64,000 nucleotides of DNA from Paraburkholderia sp. IMGN_8 (GTDB lineage: Bacteria > Pseudomonadota > Gammaproteobacteria > Burkholderiales > Burkholderiaceae), in contig NZ_CP150901.1 in NCBI RefSeq assembly GCF_038050405.1, positions 3,720,001 to 3,784,000 of the forward strand, written 5' to 3'. Shown here one piece after another: positions 9,506-17,753 of this stretch. The notes beneath the pieces were generated by a model. The model ran no database searches. It saw only the letters and a program-made list of their open reading frames with translations, and had not been told where the DNA came from. The first letter of the stretch is position 1; the number at the start of each line of letters is the position of its first letter. The position numbers and the translations under genes are program-made.

Positions 9506-10678
9506 TCAGTCGCGTCGCATCAGCTCGCGGCCGATGATGATCTGCTGGATCTGCGTGGTACCTTCGTAAAGGCGCAACAGCCGCACGTCACGATAGAAAC
9601 GTTCAACCTTGTATTCGTTGATGTAGCCGGCTCCGCCATGCACCTGCACACCGCGATCGGCCACCCGCCCGACCATCTCGGTGCAGAACATCTTGGCGCA
9701 TGACGCACGCATGCTGACATCCGGATCGCTCTGGCCGGCCGGCTTCGCGTCGTATCGCAGCGCACAGTCCTGCACCATTGACCACCCTGCGTACAACTCC
9801 GCTTGACTATCCGCCAGCATGGCCTGTACAAGCTGGAAGTCGCCAATACGCTGACCGAACTGCCTGCGTTCCTTTGCATACGCGACCGACTCCTGAAGCA
9901 CGCGCTGCGCGACGCCACAAGCCAGCGCCGACACATGCAGGCGCCCCCGGTCGAGCACTTTCATCGCCGTCTTGAAACCCTTGCCGGGCTCGCCGCCGAT
10001 GATGTTCGCAGCCGGCACCCGCACGTTGTCCAGAACCACATCGCAGGTTTTGGTGCCGCGCTGCCCCATCTTTTTATCGGGCTTGCCGAGGCTCAGACCA
10101 GGCAGACTGGAAGGCACGATGAAGGCCGAGATCCCGTTGGCACCCTCGCCATCCGTGCGCGCCATCAGCGTGAAGGCGCCGGCGCGAGGCGCGTTAGTGA
10201 TGAAGCGTTTCGTACCGTTGAGGACGTAATAGTCACCGCCGGCGTCCTTGACCCGTTCGCCACGCATCCTGATCGCCGCCGCGTCCGACCCCGCGTCGGG
10301 CTCGGTCAAGGCGAACGACATGATCAGATCGCCGCTGGCCACGCGTGGCAGAACCTCGCGCTTCTGCGCTTCGGTACCGTCCATCAGGATGCCTTGCGAG
10401 CCGATGCCCACGTTGGTGCCGAACACCGAACGGAACGCCAGGGCGGTCTGTCCCAACTCATAGGCCACAGCACATTCCTGCGCCATCGACAGGCCGATGC
10501 CGCCGTACTCCTCCGGGATCGACAGGCCGAACAGCCCCATCGCCTTCATGTCCTCGACGATGTCGGCCGGCACATCGTCGAGTTCTTCGACCGTGTCCTC
10601 GGCGGGGACCAGCCGCTCACGAATGAAGCGCTGAACAGAAGCCAGCAGAAGGTCGAATGATTCGTTATCAAGAGCCAT
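9506..10678 (-). CDS. Acyl-CoA dehydrogenase
   Basis: FAD-dependent alpha,beta-dehydrogenation of an acyl-CoA. It has 390 residues with the usual N-terminal helical, middle beta and C-terminal helical domains. Signatures are FALTEPDAGSDAAAIRM, QVHGGAGYINEYKVERFYRD and the catalytic base E372 in LRLYEGTTQIQ. It lies between the BadK-like hydratase and gcdH with short gaps. The likely role is the first beta-oxidation step on pimeloyl-CoA or its product; the sequence gives family, not substrate. A chain-shortening role is favoured because AliB and GcdH already account for the other two dehydrogenations. Confidence 0.87.
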   Translation of the reverse strand: MALDNESFDLLLASVQRFIRERLVPAEDTVEELDDVPADIVEDMKAMGLFGLSIPEEYGGIGLSMAQECAVAYELGQTALAFRSVFGTNVGIGSQGILMDGTEAQKREVLPRVASGDLIMSFALTEPDAGSDAAAIRMRGERVKDAGGDYYVLNGTKRFITNAPRAGAFTLMARTDGEGANGISAFIVPSSLPGLSLGKPDKKMGQRGTKTCDVVLDNVRVPAANIIGGEPGKGFKTAMKVLDRGRLHVSALACGVAQRVLQESVAYAKERRQFGQRIGDFQLVQAMLADSQAELYAGWSMVQDCALRYDAKPAGQSDPDVSMRASCAKMFCTEMVGRVADRGVQVHGGAGYINEYKVERFYRDVRLLRLYEGTTQIQQIIIGRELMRRD

Positions 10679-10715
10679 GTGTGTTCCCTAAAATGTCGAT
10701 GCGCAGAATCAGGTC

Positions 10716-11492
10716 TCAGCGGTGCTGGAACACCGGTTTGCGTTTGTCGAGGAAGGCTGTCATGCCTTCTCGCGCGTCAACGCTCGCAAAGCGGGCATGC
10801 AGTTGGCGGCGCTCGAACAGGACGCCCTCGGATAGCGACGATTCGTAGGCGCGGTTGACCGATTCCTTGATCGCCATCAGCGCAGGCAACGAGTAGCTGG
10901 CGATGGTCGCAGCCAGCGCCATGCTTTCGTCAAGCAAGGCTTCGGCCGCCACCACGCGCGAAACCAGACCGCTACGCTCGGCTTCCGCGGCGTCGATGGT
11001 GCGTCCACTCAGACACATGTCCATTGCCTTGGCCTTGCCGACAGCGCGCGGCAGCCGCTGCGTTCCGCCGGCACCCGGCAACATCGCCAGCTTCACTTCG
11101 GGCAGAGCGAAGCGGGCACTATCGGCGGCAATGACGATGTCGCAGGCCAGGGCGAGTTCGCATCCGCCGCCCATGGCAAAGCCCGCGACCGCTGCGATCA
11201 CCGGCTTGCGCACACGGCGGATAGTCTCCCAGTTACGGGTGATGAAATCGCTCCTGTACACGTCCATGTAGGACCAGCCCGCCATCGCGGCGATGTCAGC
11301 CCCCGCCGCGAAGGCCTTCGCGTTGCCGGTAATGACGATGGCGCCGATACCGTCGTCGGCATCGAAGCTCAGCAGCGCAACGCCTAACGCGTCCATCAGC
11401 GCGTCGTTAAGGGCATTCATCTGTGCTGGCCGGTTCAGCGTGATGACGCCGACCCGATCCACCGTTTCAACGACGACCGGTTGCTCCTGCAT
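10716..11492 (-). CDS. badK: Enoyl-CoA hydratase, probably cyclohex-1-ene-1-carboxyl-CoA hydratase (BadK-like)
   Basis: Crotonase-fold protein of 258 residues. Oxyanion-hole segments AFAAGADIAAM and FAMGGGCELALACDI are present, as is the LPGAGGTQRLPRAVG stretch with the family's hydratase glutamate region. By position it should hydrate cyclohex-1-ene-1-carboxyl-CoA to the 2-hydroxy derivative. It follows the ligase gene by 101 bases and precedes the acyl-CoA dehydrogenase by 37. Sequence alone would fit any short-chain hydratase. The BadK name rests on the company of AliA, AliB, BadH and BadI, which otherwise lack this step. Confidence 0.75.
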   Translation of the reverse strand: MQEQPVVVETVDRVGVITLNRPAQMNALNDALMDALGVALLSFDADDGIGAIVITGNAKAFAAGADIAAMAGWSYMDVYRSDFITRNWETIRRVRKPVIAAVAGFAMGGGCELALACDIVIAADSARFALPEVKLAMLPGAGGTQRLPRAVGKAKAMDMCLSGRTIDAAEAERSGLVSRVVAAEALLDESMALAATIASYSLPALMAIKESVNRAYESSLSEGVLFERRQLHARFASVDAREGMTAFLDKRKPVFQHR

Positions 11493-11593
11493 GGTTCCTG
11501 CTCCCTGTTTGATTCAGTCAAAATGATGCTGATGCGCTCGTTCAGCGCGGATGGGCCAGTCTCGCGTCGGGACTTTCAGGCTGCGCTCTGGCT

Positions 11594-13252
11594 TCAGCCG
11601 TCCGTGTCGCGCAGCGTGTCGCGCAGCTTGAACTTCTGAACCTTTCCAGACGGCGTGGTGGGCAAACTGTCGCGTACGATCACCCGTTCCGGGATGTATT
11701 GCACGGCGACCTTGTGCGACTTCAGGAAGTCGACGATGGCTGGCAAATCAACGTGTTCGCCTGTCCTGGGGACGACGACGGCGCAGGCGCGCTCACCGAG
11801 GCGCTCGTCCGGGTAGGCCACGATGGCCACCGCGGCAATCGCCGGATGGCGGTACAGCAGCGCCTCGATCTCGACGACGGGAATGTTCTCGCCGCCGCGA
11901 ATGATCACGTCCTTGCTGCGACCGCTGATACGGATGTAACCGCCCTCGTCAATGTGCGCGAGGTCGCCGGTATCGAGCCAACCCTCCGCGTCGGTCGCGT
12001 TCAGATGGGCGCGGTTCAGATAACCGCCGAAGTTCGAGCAGGAGCGCACCAGCAGGCGCCCGATTGAACCAGCGGGTAACGGCGCATCGTTTTCGTCGAC
12101 CACCCGCACCTCGACCCCCGGCAGCGGACAGCCGTCGGTCGTGAACGCACGCTCGTCGTCGTCATCGAGCTTCGTTAGCGTGACCGCGCCAAGCTCGGTC
12201 ATGCCCCAGGCCGAAACGATCTTGGCGCCGATCGCCTTGCGCGCATGTTCGACCAGTGGCCCGGGAATCGGCGCGCCTGCACACAGGAAGGTGCGCAGCG
12301 TGGAGACTGCCTGCCCGCTCTCGATCACCGCGTTGGCGAGATCGGTCAGAAACGCGGTCGACGCCATGGTGAAGCTCACGCGCTGGCTTTGGATCAGCTC
12401 GATCGCCGCCTTCGGCTGCCATATATCCTGCAGCACGGCTGTGGCGCGCAGCATGATCGGCATCATCAGGCCGTACATGAAACCAGTCTGATGTGCCATG
12501 GGCGAAGCCATCAGGACCACGTCGTCCCGGCCCAGGCGCATCGCTTCGGCGTAGGGAACAATGTTTGACATCAACGTGTTGGACGAATGCATCACGCCCT
12601 TGGGCTCGCCGGTCGTGCCTGACGTGTAAAGGAGTTGTGTGATTTCGTCGGGGCCGGGGCGGTGGCGGCTCAGGATCGCCTGTGCATCGGGGTCCAGTTC
12701 CCATTTCGGGCCGCTCAGCAGCGCCTCGAAGCTGTTGACACTGGGTTGGCTATCCGTTTCACCGCCAACCACCACGACATGCTGCAGATCCGGCAACGCT
12801 GTCTTCAGTCCGTCGGCCATCTGCTCGAAGTCGAATCCGCGAAACAGCCTGGGAACGATGAATACCTTGCTGCGGCTGTGGTTGAGCATGAACGACAGTT
12901 CGCGTTCACGGAAAATATGCATCAACGGATTCAGGACCGCGCCGATCCGCGAGCAGGCGAGATACGTCAGCGTGAACTGCCACCAGTTGGGCAACTGCAA
13001 CGATACAACGTCGTTGCGACCGACACCGAGACGCGTGAGCCCCACCGCGATGCGGTCGGTCATCGTCGCCATCTCGCGGTAGGTAAAACATGTGGTCGTG
13101 CCGTCTTCCACCTGCCGCGCTGTGAGCGCAGTCTTGTCAGGGCACTCGGCCACACACGCGTCGAGATCATCGTTGATGGTGCGATCGTGCCACAGCCCAC
13201 CCGCGATGCTCGCCGCGCGCCGCGGCGGGATCAGAACGGCGTTGAACTCCAT
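11594..13252 (-). CDS. aliA: Acyl-CoA synthetase, probably cyclohexanecarboxylate-CoA ligase (AliA)
   Basis: AMP-forming ligase of 552 residues that activates a carboxylic acid to its CoA thioester using ATP. The P-loop-like motif LLYTSGTTGEPKGVMHS and core motifs VSAWGMTELGAV and GWLDTGDLAHIDEGGYI are intact, and the C-terminal catalytic lysine region is PTTPSGKVQKFKLRD. No signal or membrane segment is seen. It lies between aliB (44-base gap) and badK. Overall it reads like the cyclohexanecarboxylate-CoA ligases of the ali/bad pathway, which would make it the entry enzyme. A medium-chain fatty-acid or benzoate-type substrate cannot be excluded from sequence. Confidence 0.8.
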   Translation of the reverse strand: MEFNAVLIPPRRAASIAGGLWHDRTINDDLDACVAECPDKTALTARQVEDGTTTCFTYREMATMTDRIAVGLTRLGVGRNDVVSLQLPNWWQFTLTYLACSRIGAVLNPLMHIFRERELSFMLNHSRSKVFIVPRLFRGFDFEQMADGLKTALPDLQHVVVVGGETDSQPSVNSFEALLSGPKWELDPDAQAILSRHRPGPDEITQLLYTSGTTGEPKGVMHSSNTLMSNIVPYAEAMRLGRDDVVLMASPMAHQTGFMYGLMMPIMLRATAVLQDIWQPKAAIELIQSQRVSFTMASTAFLTDLANAVIESGQAVSTLRTFLCAGAPIPGPLVEHARKAIGAKIVSAWGMTELGAVTLTKLDDDDERAFTTDGCPLPGVEVRVVDENDAPLPAGSIGRLLVRSCSNFGGYLNRAHLNATDAEGWLDTGDLAHIDEGGYIRISGRSKDVIIRGGENIPVVEIEALLYRHPAIAAVAIVAYPDERLGERACAVVVPRTGEHVDLPAIVDFLKSHKVAVQYIPERVIVRDSLPTTPSGKVQKFKLRDTLRDTDG

Positions 13253-13296
13253 GTCGTATCTCCGTTGATATTTTGTGCCTGCATGTGCATTCGGCT

Positions 13297-14448
13297 TTAT
13301 GCCGGAACGGCGCCACGTCCCGCGCGGGTGCGCGCGATGATCGTCTTCATGATCTGGGCGGTGCCGTCACCGATCTGGAAACCCAGCACGTCGCGCAGGC
13401 GCTGCTCCATCGGCCCGCGATCGTAGCCGCCGTGCCCGAACGACAGCAGACACTGATGCACCACGTCGTAGGCGAGTTTCGGGCCCCACCACTTGCACAT
13501 CGCGGCCTCTGCCGTATGGGGCAGGCCGCGATCTTTCAACCAGAGCGTCTGCAGGCAGAGGAGCCGCGCGGCTTCGACCTGAGTCTCGAAGTCAGCGAGC
13601 GGGTGCGACACCCCCTGAAACGCCGACAGCGGCTTGCCAAACGCCTCGCGCTGGGCCACATACTCCCAGGTCTCCTCCAGGCTGACCTTTGCAACAGCGA
13701 GCACCTGCAGGCCGATAAGCGCACGTGAGAAATCAAAGCCCTGCATCACTTGCACGAAACCCTGTCCTTCGTCCCCAAGCAGGTGATCGACCGGCACGCG
13801 TACGTTCTCGAAGAAGATCGATCCGCGGCCAATCGCGCGCTGGCCATGACAGTTGAAACGGTTGCGCGTAATGCCGGGCAGATCCATCGGCACCAGCACC
13901 GCCGAGACGCCGCGTGCCCCCGCTTCGATCGAGCCCGTGCGGGCGAACACGACTGCCGCATCAGCCTGGTCGGCAGCGGAAATCGAGGTCTTCTCGCCAT
14001 CGAGCACGTAGTGATCGCCCACGCGCTCCATGCGCAGACGCAGGTTTGCGGCATCGGACCCGCCTCGCGGCTCGGTCAGCGCGATCGCGAGGAGCGCGCG
14101 GCCCTGTGTCAGGCGCTCAAGCCAGGGCTTCGCAATCTCGGGCGCGGCGTGATGCGCGAGAATCTGGCCATTCAGCGAAGCCAGCAGATTGATGTACGAC
14201 AGGCTCAGGTCCGCACGGGCGATTTCTTCGTGGATGACGCCCGCAGCGAGGCACCCGAGTCCCTGACCACCATACTCTTCGGGCAGTTCGGGCGCGATGA
14301 AACCCATCTGGCCCATCTCGAGCATGAGATCGCGATCGAGCGTGCGCGTCGTGTCCCGCTCCTCGAAGCCGGGCGCGACGCGCCCTTGCGCAAAGCGCCG
14401 GGCGTGTTCGCCGAGCGCGACGAGGTCTTCATCAAGATAGGGGTTCAT
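13297..14448 (-). CDS. aliB: Acyl-CoA dehydrogenase, probably cyclohexanecarboxyl-CoA dehydrogenase (AliB)
   Basis: Predicted to convert cyclohexanecarboxyl-CoA to cyclohex-1-ene-1-carboxyl-CoA, giving electrons to ETF. It has 383 residues from the ATG at 14448, which has a GGAG site five bases upstream. The family fold is clear (IALTEPRGGSDAANLRL, QREAFGKPLSAFQGV, LSFGHGGYDRGP). The C-terminal position that normally reads EGT with a catalytic Glu reads GDGTAQIM here, so D361 replaces it. Glu-to-Asp at this site would fit a specialised alicyclic substrate. Gaps to badI (77) and aliA (44) fit one transcript. Confidence 0.8.
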   Translation of the reverse strand: MNPYLDEDLVALGEHARRFAQGRVAPGFEERDTTRTLDRDLMLEMGQMGFIAPELPEEYGGQGLGCLAAGVIHEEIARADLSLSYINLLASLNGQILAHHAAPEIAKPWLERLTQGRALLAIALTEPRGGSDAANLRLRMERVGDHYVLDGEKTSISAADQADAAVVFARTGSIEAGARGVSAVLVPMDLPGITRNRFNCHGQRAIGRGSIFFENVRVPVDHLLGDEGQGFVQVMQGFDFSRALIGLQVLAVAKVSLEETWEYVAQREAFGKPLSAFQGVSHPLADFETQVEAARLLCLQTLWLKDRGLPHTAEAAMCKWWGPKLAYDVVHQCLLSFGHGGYDRGPMEQRLRDVLGFQIGDGTAQIMKTIIARTRAGRGAVPA

Positions 14449-14525
14449 GGTGTCTCCAGGATGGGGCGGATTTCGGGCGCGCTGCAATAGCGCGCCAGAG
14501 GAAATCCTTTATGTGCGATCGGGCG

Positions 14526-15308
14526 TTACTTCGCGTACTTACGGAACTCAGGTTTGCGCTTTTCCTGGAACGCCCTGACCCCTTCGCGCGACTCTTCCGT
14601 GTCGTAGTACAGCTTGAGTGCGTACATGCCCATGCCCGCGATACCCGCCTGGTGCGCGGTGTCCATGTTGAAGGAGCGCTTGGCGATCGCAATCGCGGTC
14701 GGGCTCTTCTCCATAATTTCGTCGCACCACTTCTGCACTTCAGCGTCGAGTTGCTCATGTGGCACGACCGCGTTGACGAGGCCCATTGCCAGCGCTTCGG
14801 CGGCCGGATAGCGGCGGCACAGATACCAGATCTCACGCGCCTTCTTCTCGCCGACCACCCGTGCGAGAAAAGCCGTGCCGTAGCCCGGATCGACCGAGCC
14901 GACCTTCGGGCCCGCCTGCGCGAAGACAGCCTTCTCGGAAGCGATCGTGAAGTCGCAGATCGTGCACAGCACGTTGCCGCCGCCGACCGCGAAACCCTGC
15001 ACGCGCGCGATCACAGGCTTGGGTACATCGCGGATCGCGGCGTGTAGTTCTTCCATCGGCAGGCCGATGGTGCCGCGGCCATCGTATTGTCCTTCATGGG
15101 CCGACTGGTCGCCGCCCGTGCAAAAGGCCCGGTCACCCGCGCCGGCCAGCACGATGACGCCGATCTCGCGCGAATAGCCCGCCTTGTTGATGGCGTGGAT
15201 CAGCTCGTCGCAGGTCCGTCCGCGAAAGGCGTTCATCCGGTCCGGCCGGTTGATCGTGATCCATGCCGCGCCGTTGCGTACTTCGTAGAGGATGTCTTCG
15301 TAGTTCAT
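14526..15308 (-). CDS. badI: 2-ketocyclohexanecarboxyl-CoA hydrolase (BadI)
   Basis: Crotonase-superfamily ring-cleavage enzyme of the MenB/BadI branch. It hydrolyses 2-ketocyclohexane-1-carboxyl-CoA to pimeloyl-CoA, opening the ring. It has 260 residues from the ATG at 15308, preceded by AAGGA. Branch features are NRPDRMNAFRGRTCDELI, AFCTGGDQSAHEG, QGFAVGGGNVLCTICDF and GSVDPGYGTAFLARVVG with the MenB-type Asp in place of a hydratase Glu. It starts 26 bases after badH ends. This is the most diagnostic gene for the alicyclic pathway; 1,4-dihydroxynaphthoyl-CoA synthase is the nearest alternative but no menaquinone genes are nearby. Confidence 0.87.
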   Translation of the reverse strand: MNYEDILYEVRNGAAWITINRPDRMNAFRGRTCDELIHAINKAGYSREIGVIVLAGAGDRAFCTGGDQSAHEGQYDGRGTIGLPMEELHAAIRDVPKPVIARVQGFAVGGGNVLCTICDFTIASEKAVFAQAGPKVGSVDPGYGTAFLARVVGEKKAREIWYLCRRYPAAEALAMGLVNAVVPHEQLDAEVQKWCDEIMEKSPTAIAIAKRSFNMDTAHQAGIAGMGMYALKLYYDTEESREGVRAFQEKRKPEFRKYAK

Positions 15309-15334
15309 GATGAGTTCCTTGCAGATAATTGGGG

Positions 15335-16102
15335 TCAGCCGGCCATCGTCAGGCCGCCGGACACGCTGAGCACCTGTCCCGTGATGAAACCGGCGTCGTC
15401 GCTGGCGAAGAAGACAATCGCGCCTGGTAGATCGTCGGGCTGCCCGATGCGGCCCAGCGGGATCGAGCGCTGGAACGCGTCCATCAGCTTCTCGGGATTG
15501 CCCGCGCCTTCCTTGTATTCGGCGAACAGCGCCGTGTCGGTCGGACCCGGGCACACAACGTTGACTGTGATGCCGTGACGGGCATGCTCGCGGGCAATGG
15601 TCTTGGAAAACGACACGAGGCCGCCCTTGCAGGCTGCGTACACTGCCTCGCCAGACGAGCCGACCCGCGCCGCGTCGGAGGCAATGTTGACGATGCGGCC
15701 CGCCTTGCGCTGCGCCATGCCCGGCAGCACCGCGTGATGCATATGCAGCGCACCGGTCAGGTTGATCGCGATCAGGCGCTCCCACTGGGCCGGCTCAGTC
15801 TTCGTGAACGGCTTGAACACATCCCAGCCGGCGTTATTCACCAGCACGTCGATGGGGCCGAGCTTCGCTTCGGTGGCCACCACCGCCGCATCCACCTCGG
15901 CGCGGTTCGTGATATCGCAGCGGATGGCTTCGGCGACGCCGCCCGAGGCGCGAATCTCGCCGGCGACTTTTTCAGCTGCTTCCAGCGAACGATCCAGCAC
16001 CGAGACGCGCGCGCCTTCCGCCGCGAAACGGCGGCACGTCGCCCCGCCGATCCCACCACCGCCGCCGGTCACGATCACCGTCTTGCCTTCGAGTCTTTGC
16101 AC
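15335..16102 (-). CDS. badH: 2-hydroxycyclohexanecarboxyl-CoA dehydrogenase (BadH), SDR family
   Basis: Short-chain dehydrogenase of 255 residues, predicted to oxidise 2-hydroxycyclohexanecarboxyl-CoA to the 2-keto compound with NAD. The cofactor motif is TGGGGGIGG (12-20), NNAG lies at 89-92 and the catalytic triad is S142-Y155-K159. The start is a GTG at 16102 with a GGAG site upstream. It is the first gene of the minus-strand run and lies back-to-back with the MarR regulator gene. The SDR fold is certain. The substrate is assigned from its adjacency to badI, aliB and badR, the same grouping as in Rhodopseudomonas palustris. Confidence 0.85.
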   Translation of the reverse strand: MQRLEGKTVIVTGGGGGIGGATCRRFAAEGARVSVLDRSLEAAEKVAGEIRASGGVAEAIRCDITNRAEVDAAVVATEAKLGPIDVLVNNAGWDVFKPFTKTEPAQWERLIAINLTGALHMHHAVLPGMAQRKAGRIVNIASDAARVGSSGEAVYAACKGGLVSFSKTIAREHARHGITVNVVCPGPTDTALFAEYKEGAGNPEKLMDAFQRSIPLGRIGQPDDLPGAIVFFASDDAGFITGQVLSVSGGLTMAG

Positions 16103-16167
16103 AGTCTTCTCCGTCAGTTGTCAGGGGTACTATTACGCCTTGATGCGACGCCGTTTGCGCCACCCAT

Positions 16168-16189
16168 ATACGTCAACATATTTACGTAT
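16168..16189. promoter_or_regulatory. Probable BadR operator, ATACGT-N10-ACGTAT
   Basis: A 6-bp inverted repeat with a 10-bp AT-rich spacer in the 138-base space between divergent badH and badR, a local AT-rich dip in GC-rich DNA. MarR proteins bind such palindromes and BadR is known to repress bad genes in Rhodopseudomonas. A partly preserved copy of the same element lies in the decayed duplicate near 22183-22206. Confidence 0.5.
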
Positions 16190-16240
16190 AATAGTGAGGC
16201 AGCACGTCGAAAACAAGAACAACCTTATTGGGAGAATCCC

Positions 16241-16747
16241 TTGGTATCGAGTAAATCAGACATCGGAATCAAGTTGGAGCTGGCTAATCGACTGTTCTTT
16301 CGCCTGTATCAATGCGCAAACATGTTGCATAAAACAGGGACCAAGGCAGTGGAGGCGGAGGGGCTGACGACGCAGCAGTGGGCAGTTCTCGGCGCGCTCT
16401 CGCGGCCGGACGCGGAAGGCGGAATAAGCGTCGGAGATCTGGCTCGTTATCTGATGGTGAGCCGGCAAAACCTGTCCGGACTCGTCAGCCGCATGGAGCG
16501 CGACGGGCACCTGACCAGCGCCGCAGATGGACGGGACCGTCGTTCGAAACTGATTACGATGACGGAGTCAGGGCGAAGGCTCTGGATTCGCGAGGCGACG
16601 CCCAAGATCCACGACTACTATCAGCAGGTGCTAGAGGATTTTTCGATCGATGATGTCACTCATACGCTGCATTACTTGCTCAAGCTTCTGGACAACATGA
16701 AGCGCCTGGACGACGCAACCCGGGCGGAGACCGGTGAGGAGGACTGA
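16241..16747 (+). CDS. badR: MarR-family transcriptional regulator, probable BadR
   Basis: Winged-helix repressor of 168 residues. The start is taken as the TTG at 16241 because GGGAG sits six bases upstream and the MarR domain begins soon after; no ATG fits as well. DNA-binding features are GLTTQQWAVLGALSR, ISVGDLARYLMVSRQNLSGLVSRM (two adjoining blocks of the recognition helix region) and the DGRDRRSKLITMTESG wing. It is divergent from badH. In Rhodopseudomonas, BadR represses the alicyclic operon and is relieved by 2-ketocyclohexanecarboxyl-CoA; the same control is likely here. A damaged second copy of its 5' half lies at about 22.2 kb. Confidence 0.82.
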   Translation: MVSSKSDIGIKLELANRLFFRLYQCANMLHKTGTKAVEAEGLTTQQWAVLGALSRPDAEGGISVGDLARYLMVSRQNLSGLVSRMERDGHLTSAADGRDRRSKLITMTESGRRLWIREATPKIHDYYQQVLEDFSIDDVTHTLHYLLKLLDNMKRLDDATRAETGEED

Positions 16748-17333
16748 TCCATCCCTTCGGACACCCGCAGCGAGGGTCAGCGGGCGGCGGCTTCGTAAGC
16801 GCGACAGGAAGCACCGTGTTCTGCTCGCGTACACGCGTCAACCCTGCGCCCGAAACATCGCCCTGTCGTTCCATCTCGGCTCGCGTCTCTGCGCCCGCGC
16901 GCACGCGGGCAGAAACGCATAAAAAAGTCCAGGCCATCAAGGCCGGCGGGTCGTTCCGTCCATGCCCGGTTGGCGCCGCGGGAGGCCGGAACCGCAGGCC
17001 GACGGGGCGCTGTATTGCGGGAACTGTCGCAGCAAGGGTCGCGGTCTGCTCGACCAGGCGCTGCGTGACGGCCGCGAGCCCCGAACTGCCGCGCTAGTTT
17101 GGTCGACGCATTCAGGTGACCGGGAAGCACGAATACAGCCGCTGGACGGACTGCGAACGCAGGACCGGACAGCGGCACCGATGCGCCCAGTCCTGCATCA
17201 GGAGCCGTGCTATCCACACTCGGGCTTTAGAGAGGCCGACTTTTTAACCCGAGACCGCTCCCGGAGTGAGGTCGTTCGGCATCGTAGGCTGGATTTGAAC
17301 TCAAAAGTTTTTTGAGGGGAATCGTGATGGCGG
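16748..17333. other. 586-base stretch with no recognisable gene
   Basis: Between the stop of badR and the stop of the convergent MaoC gene. Several frames stay open on both strands but their translations are Arg/Ala/Pro-rich with no recognisable domain or convincing Shine-Dalgarno. The stretch from about 17270 to 17330 is less GC-rich, with a short CTCAAAAGTTTTTTGAG palindrome near 17300 that could end transcription of one or both flanking genes. It probably represents scrambled remnant DNA at a join between the bad block and the ketone-body block. Confidence 0.35.
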
Positions 17334-17753
17334 TCAATCCAATGCCACCACGGCCGAGCCGCTGAGCTTGAGCTCGCCGCACTGGTTGTGCACCGTCAAT
17401 TCGAGTGCCACGCGCTTTTCCCCGTCCTCGACGAATTTGTCGGTGACCTTGGCTTGACAACGGACCTCGTCGCCGACGTGCGTGATTGCGACGAAGCGCA
17501 CGCCCATTCGGCGCATGGCCCCCTGGTTGACCCAGTGGATCAGAACGCGGGCCAGGTAGGCCATAGACAGCATGCCGTGCGCAAAGACATCTGGCATACC
17601 CACCTTGCGGGCGAAGTCAATATCGATGTGCAGGGGGTTGTAGTCGGACGAGGCACCCGCGTAATGGCCCAAGGTGTGCCGGCTGATCGGCCCCTCGGCC
17701 AGACCGGGCAAGGCGTCACCGATCTGGACGGCGTCGAAGCGTAAGGTTTTCAT
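17334..17753 (-). CDS. MaoC-family dehydratase (hot-dog fold)
   Basis: Small (139 residues) hydratase 2 / R-specific enoyl-CoA hydratase-like domain. The active-site loop HYAGASSDYNPLHIDIDFA carries D37, N39 and H42, the typical catalytic Asp and His. The ATG at 17753 overlaps the stop of the preceding gene as ATGA, so the two are translationally coupled and probably form a two-subunit dehydratase. The likely reaction is hydration or dehydration of a 3-hydroxyacyl-CoA thioester. The neighbouring acetoacetyl-CoA synthetase suggests C4 chemistry, but the substrate is not shown by sequence. Confidence 0.8.
   Translation of the reverse strand: MKTLRFDAVQIGDALPGLAEGPISRHTLGHYAGASSDYNPLHIDIDFARKVGMPDVFAHGMLSMAYLARVLIHWVNQGAMRRMGVRFVAITHVGDEVRCQAKVTDKFVEDGEKRVALELTVHNQCGELKLSGSAVVALD

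Noticed and set aside
15575..16240. Long N-terminal extension of the badR reading frame
   Set aside because: Runs antisense through badH and the divergent promoter. MarR homology starts just after 16241, where a ribosome site precedes the TTG.
16777..17217. 146-codon minus-strand frame in the gap after badR
   Set aside because: Arg/Ala-rich with no family resemblance and no convincing start; treated as non-coding.
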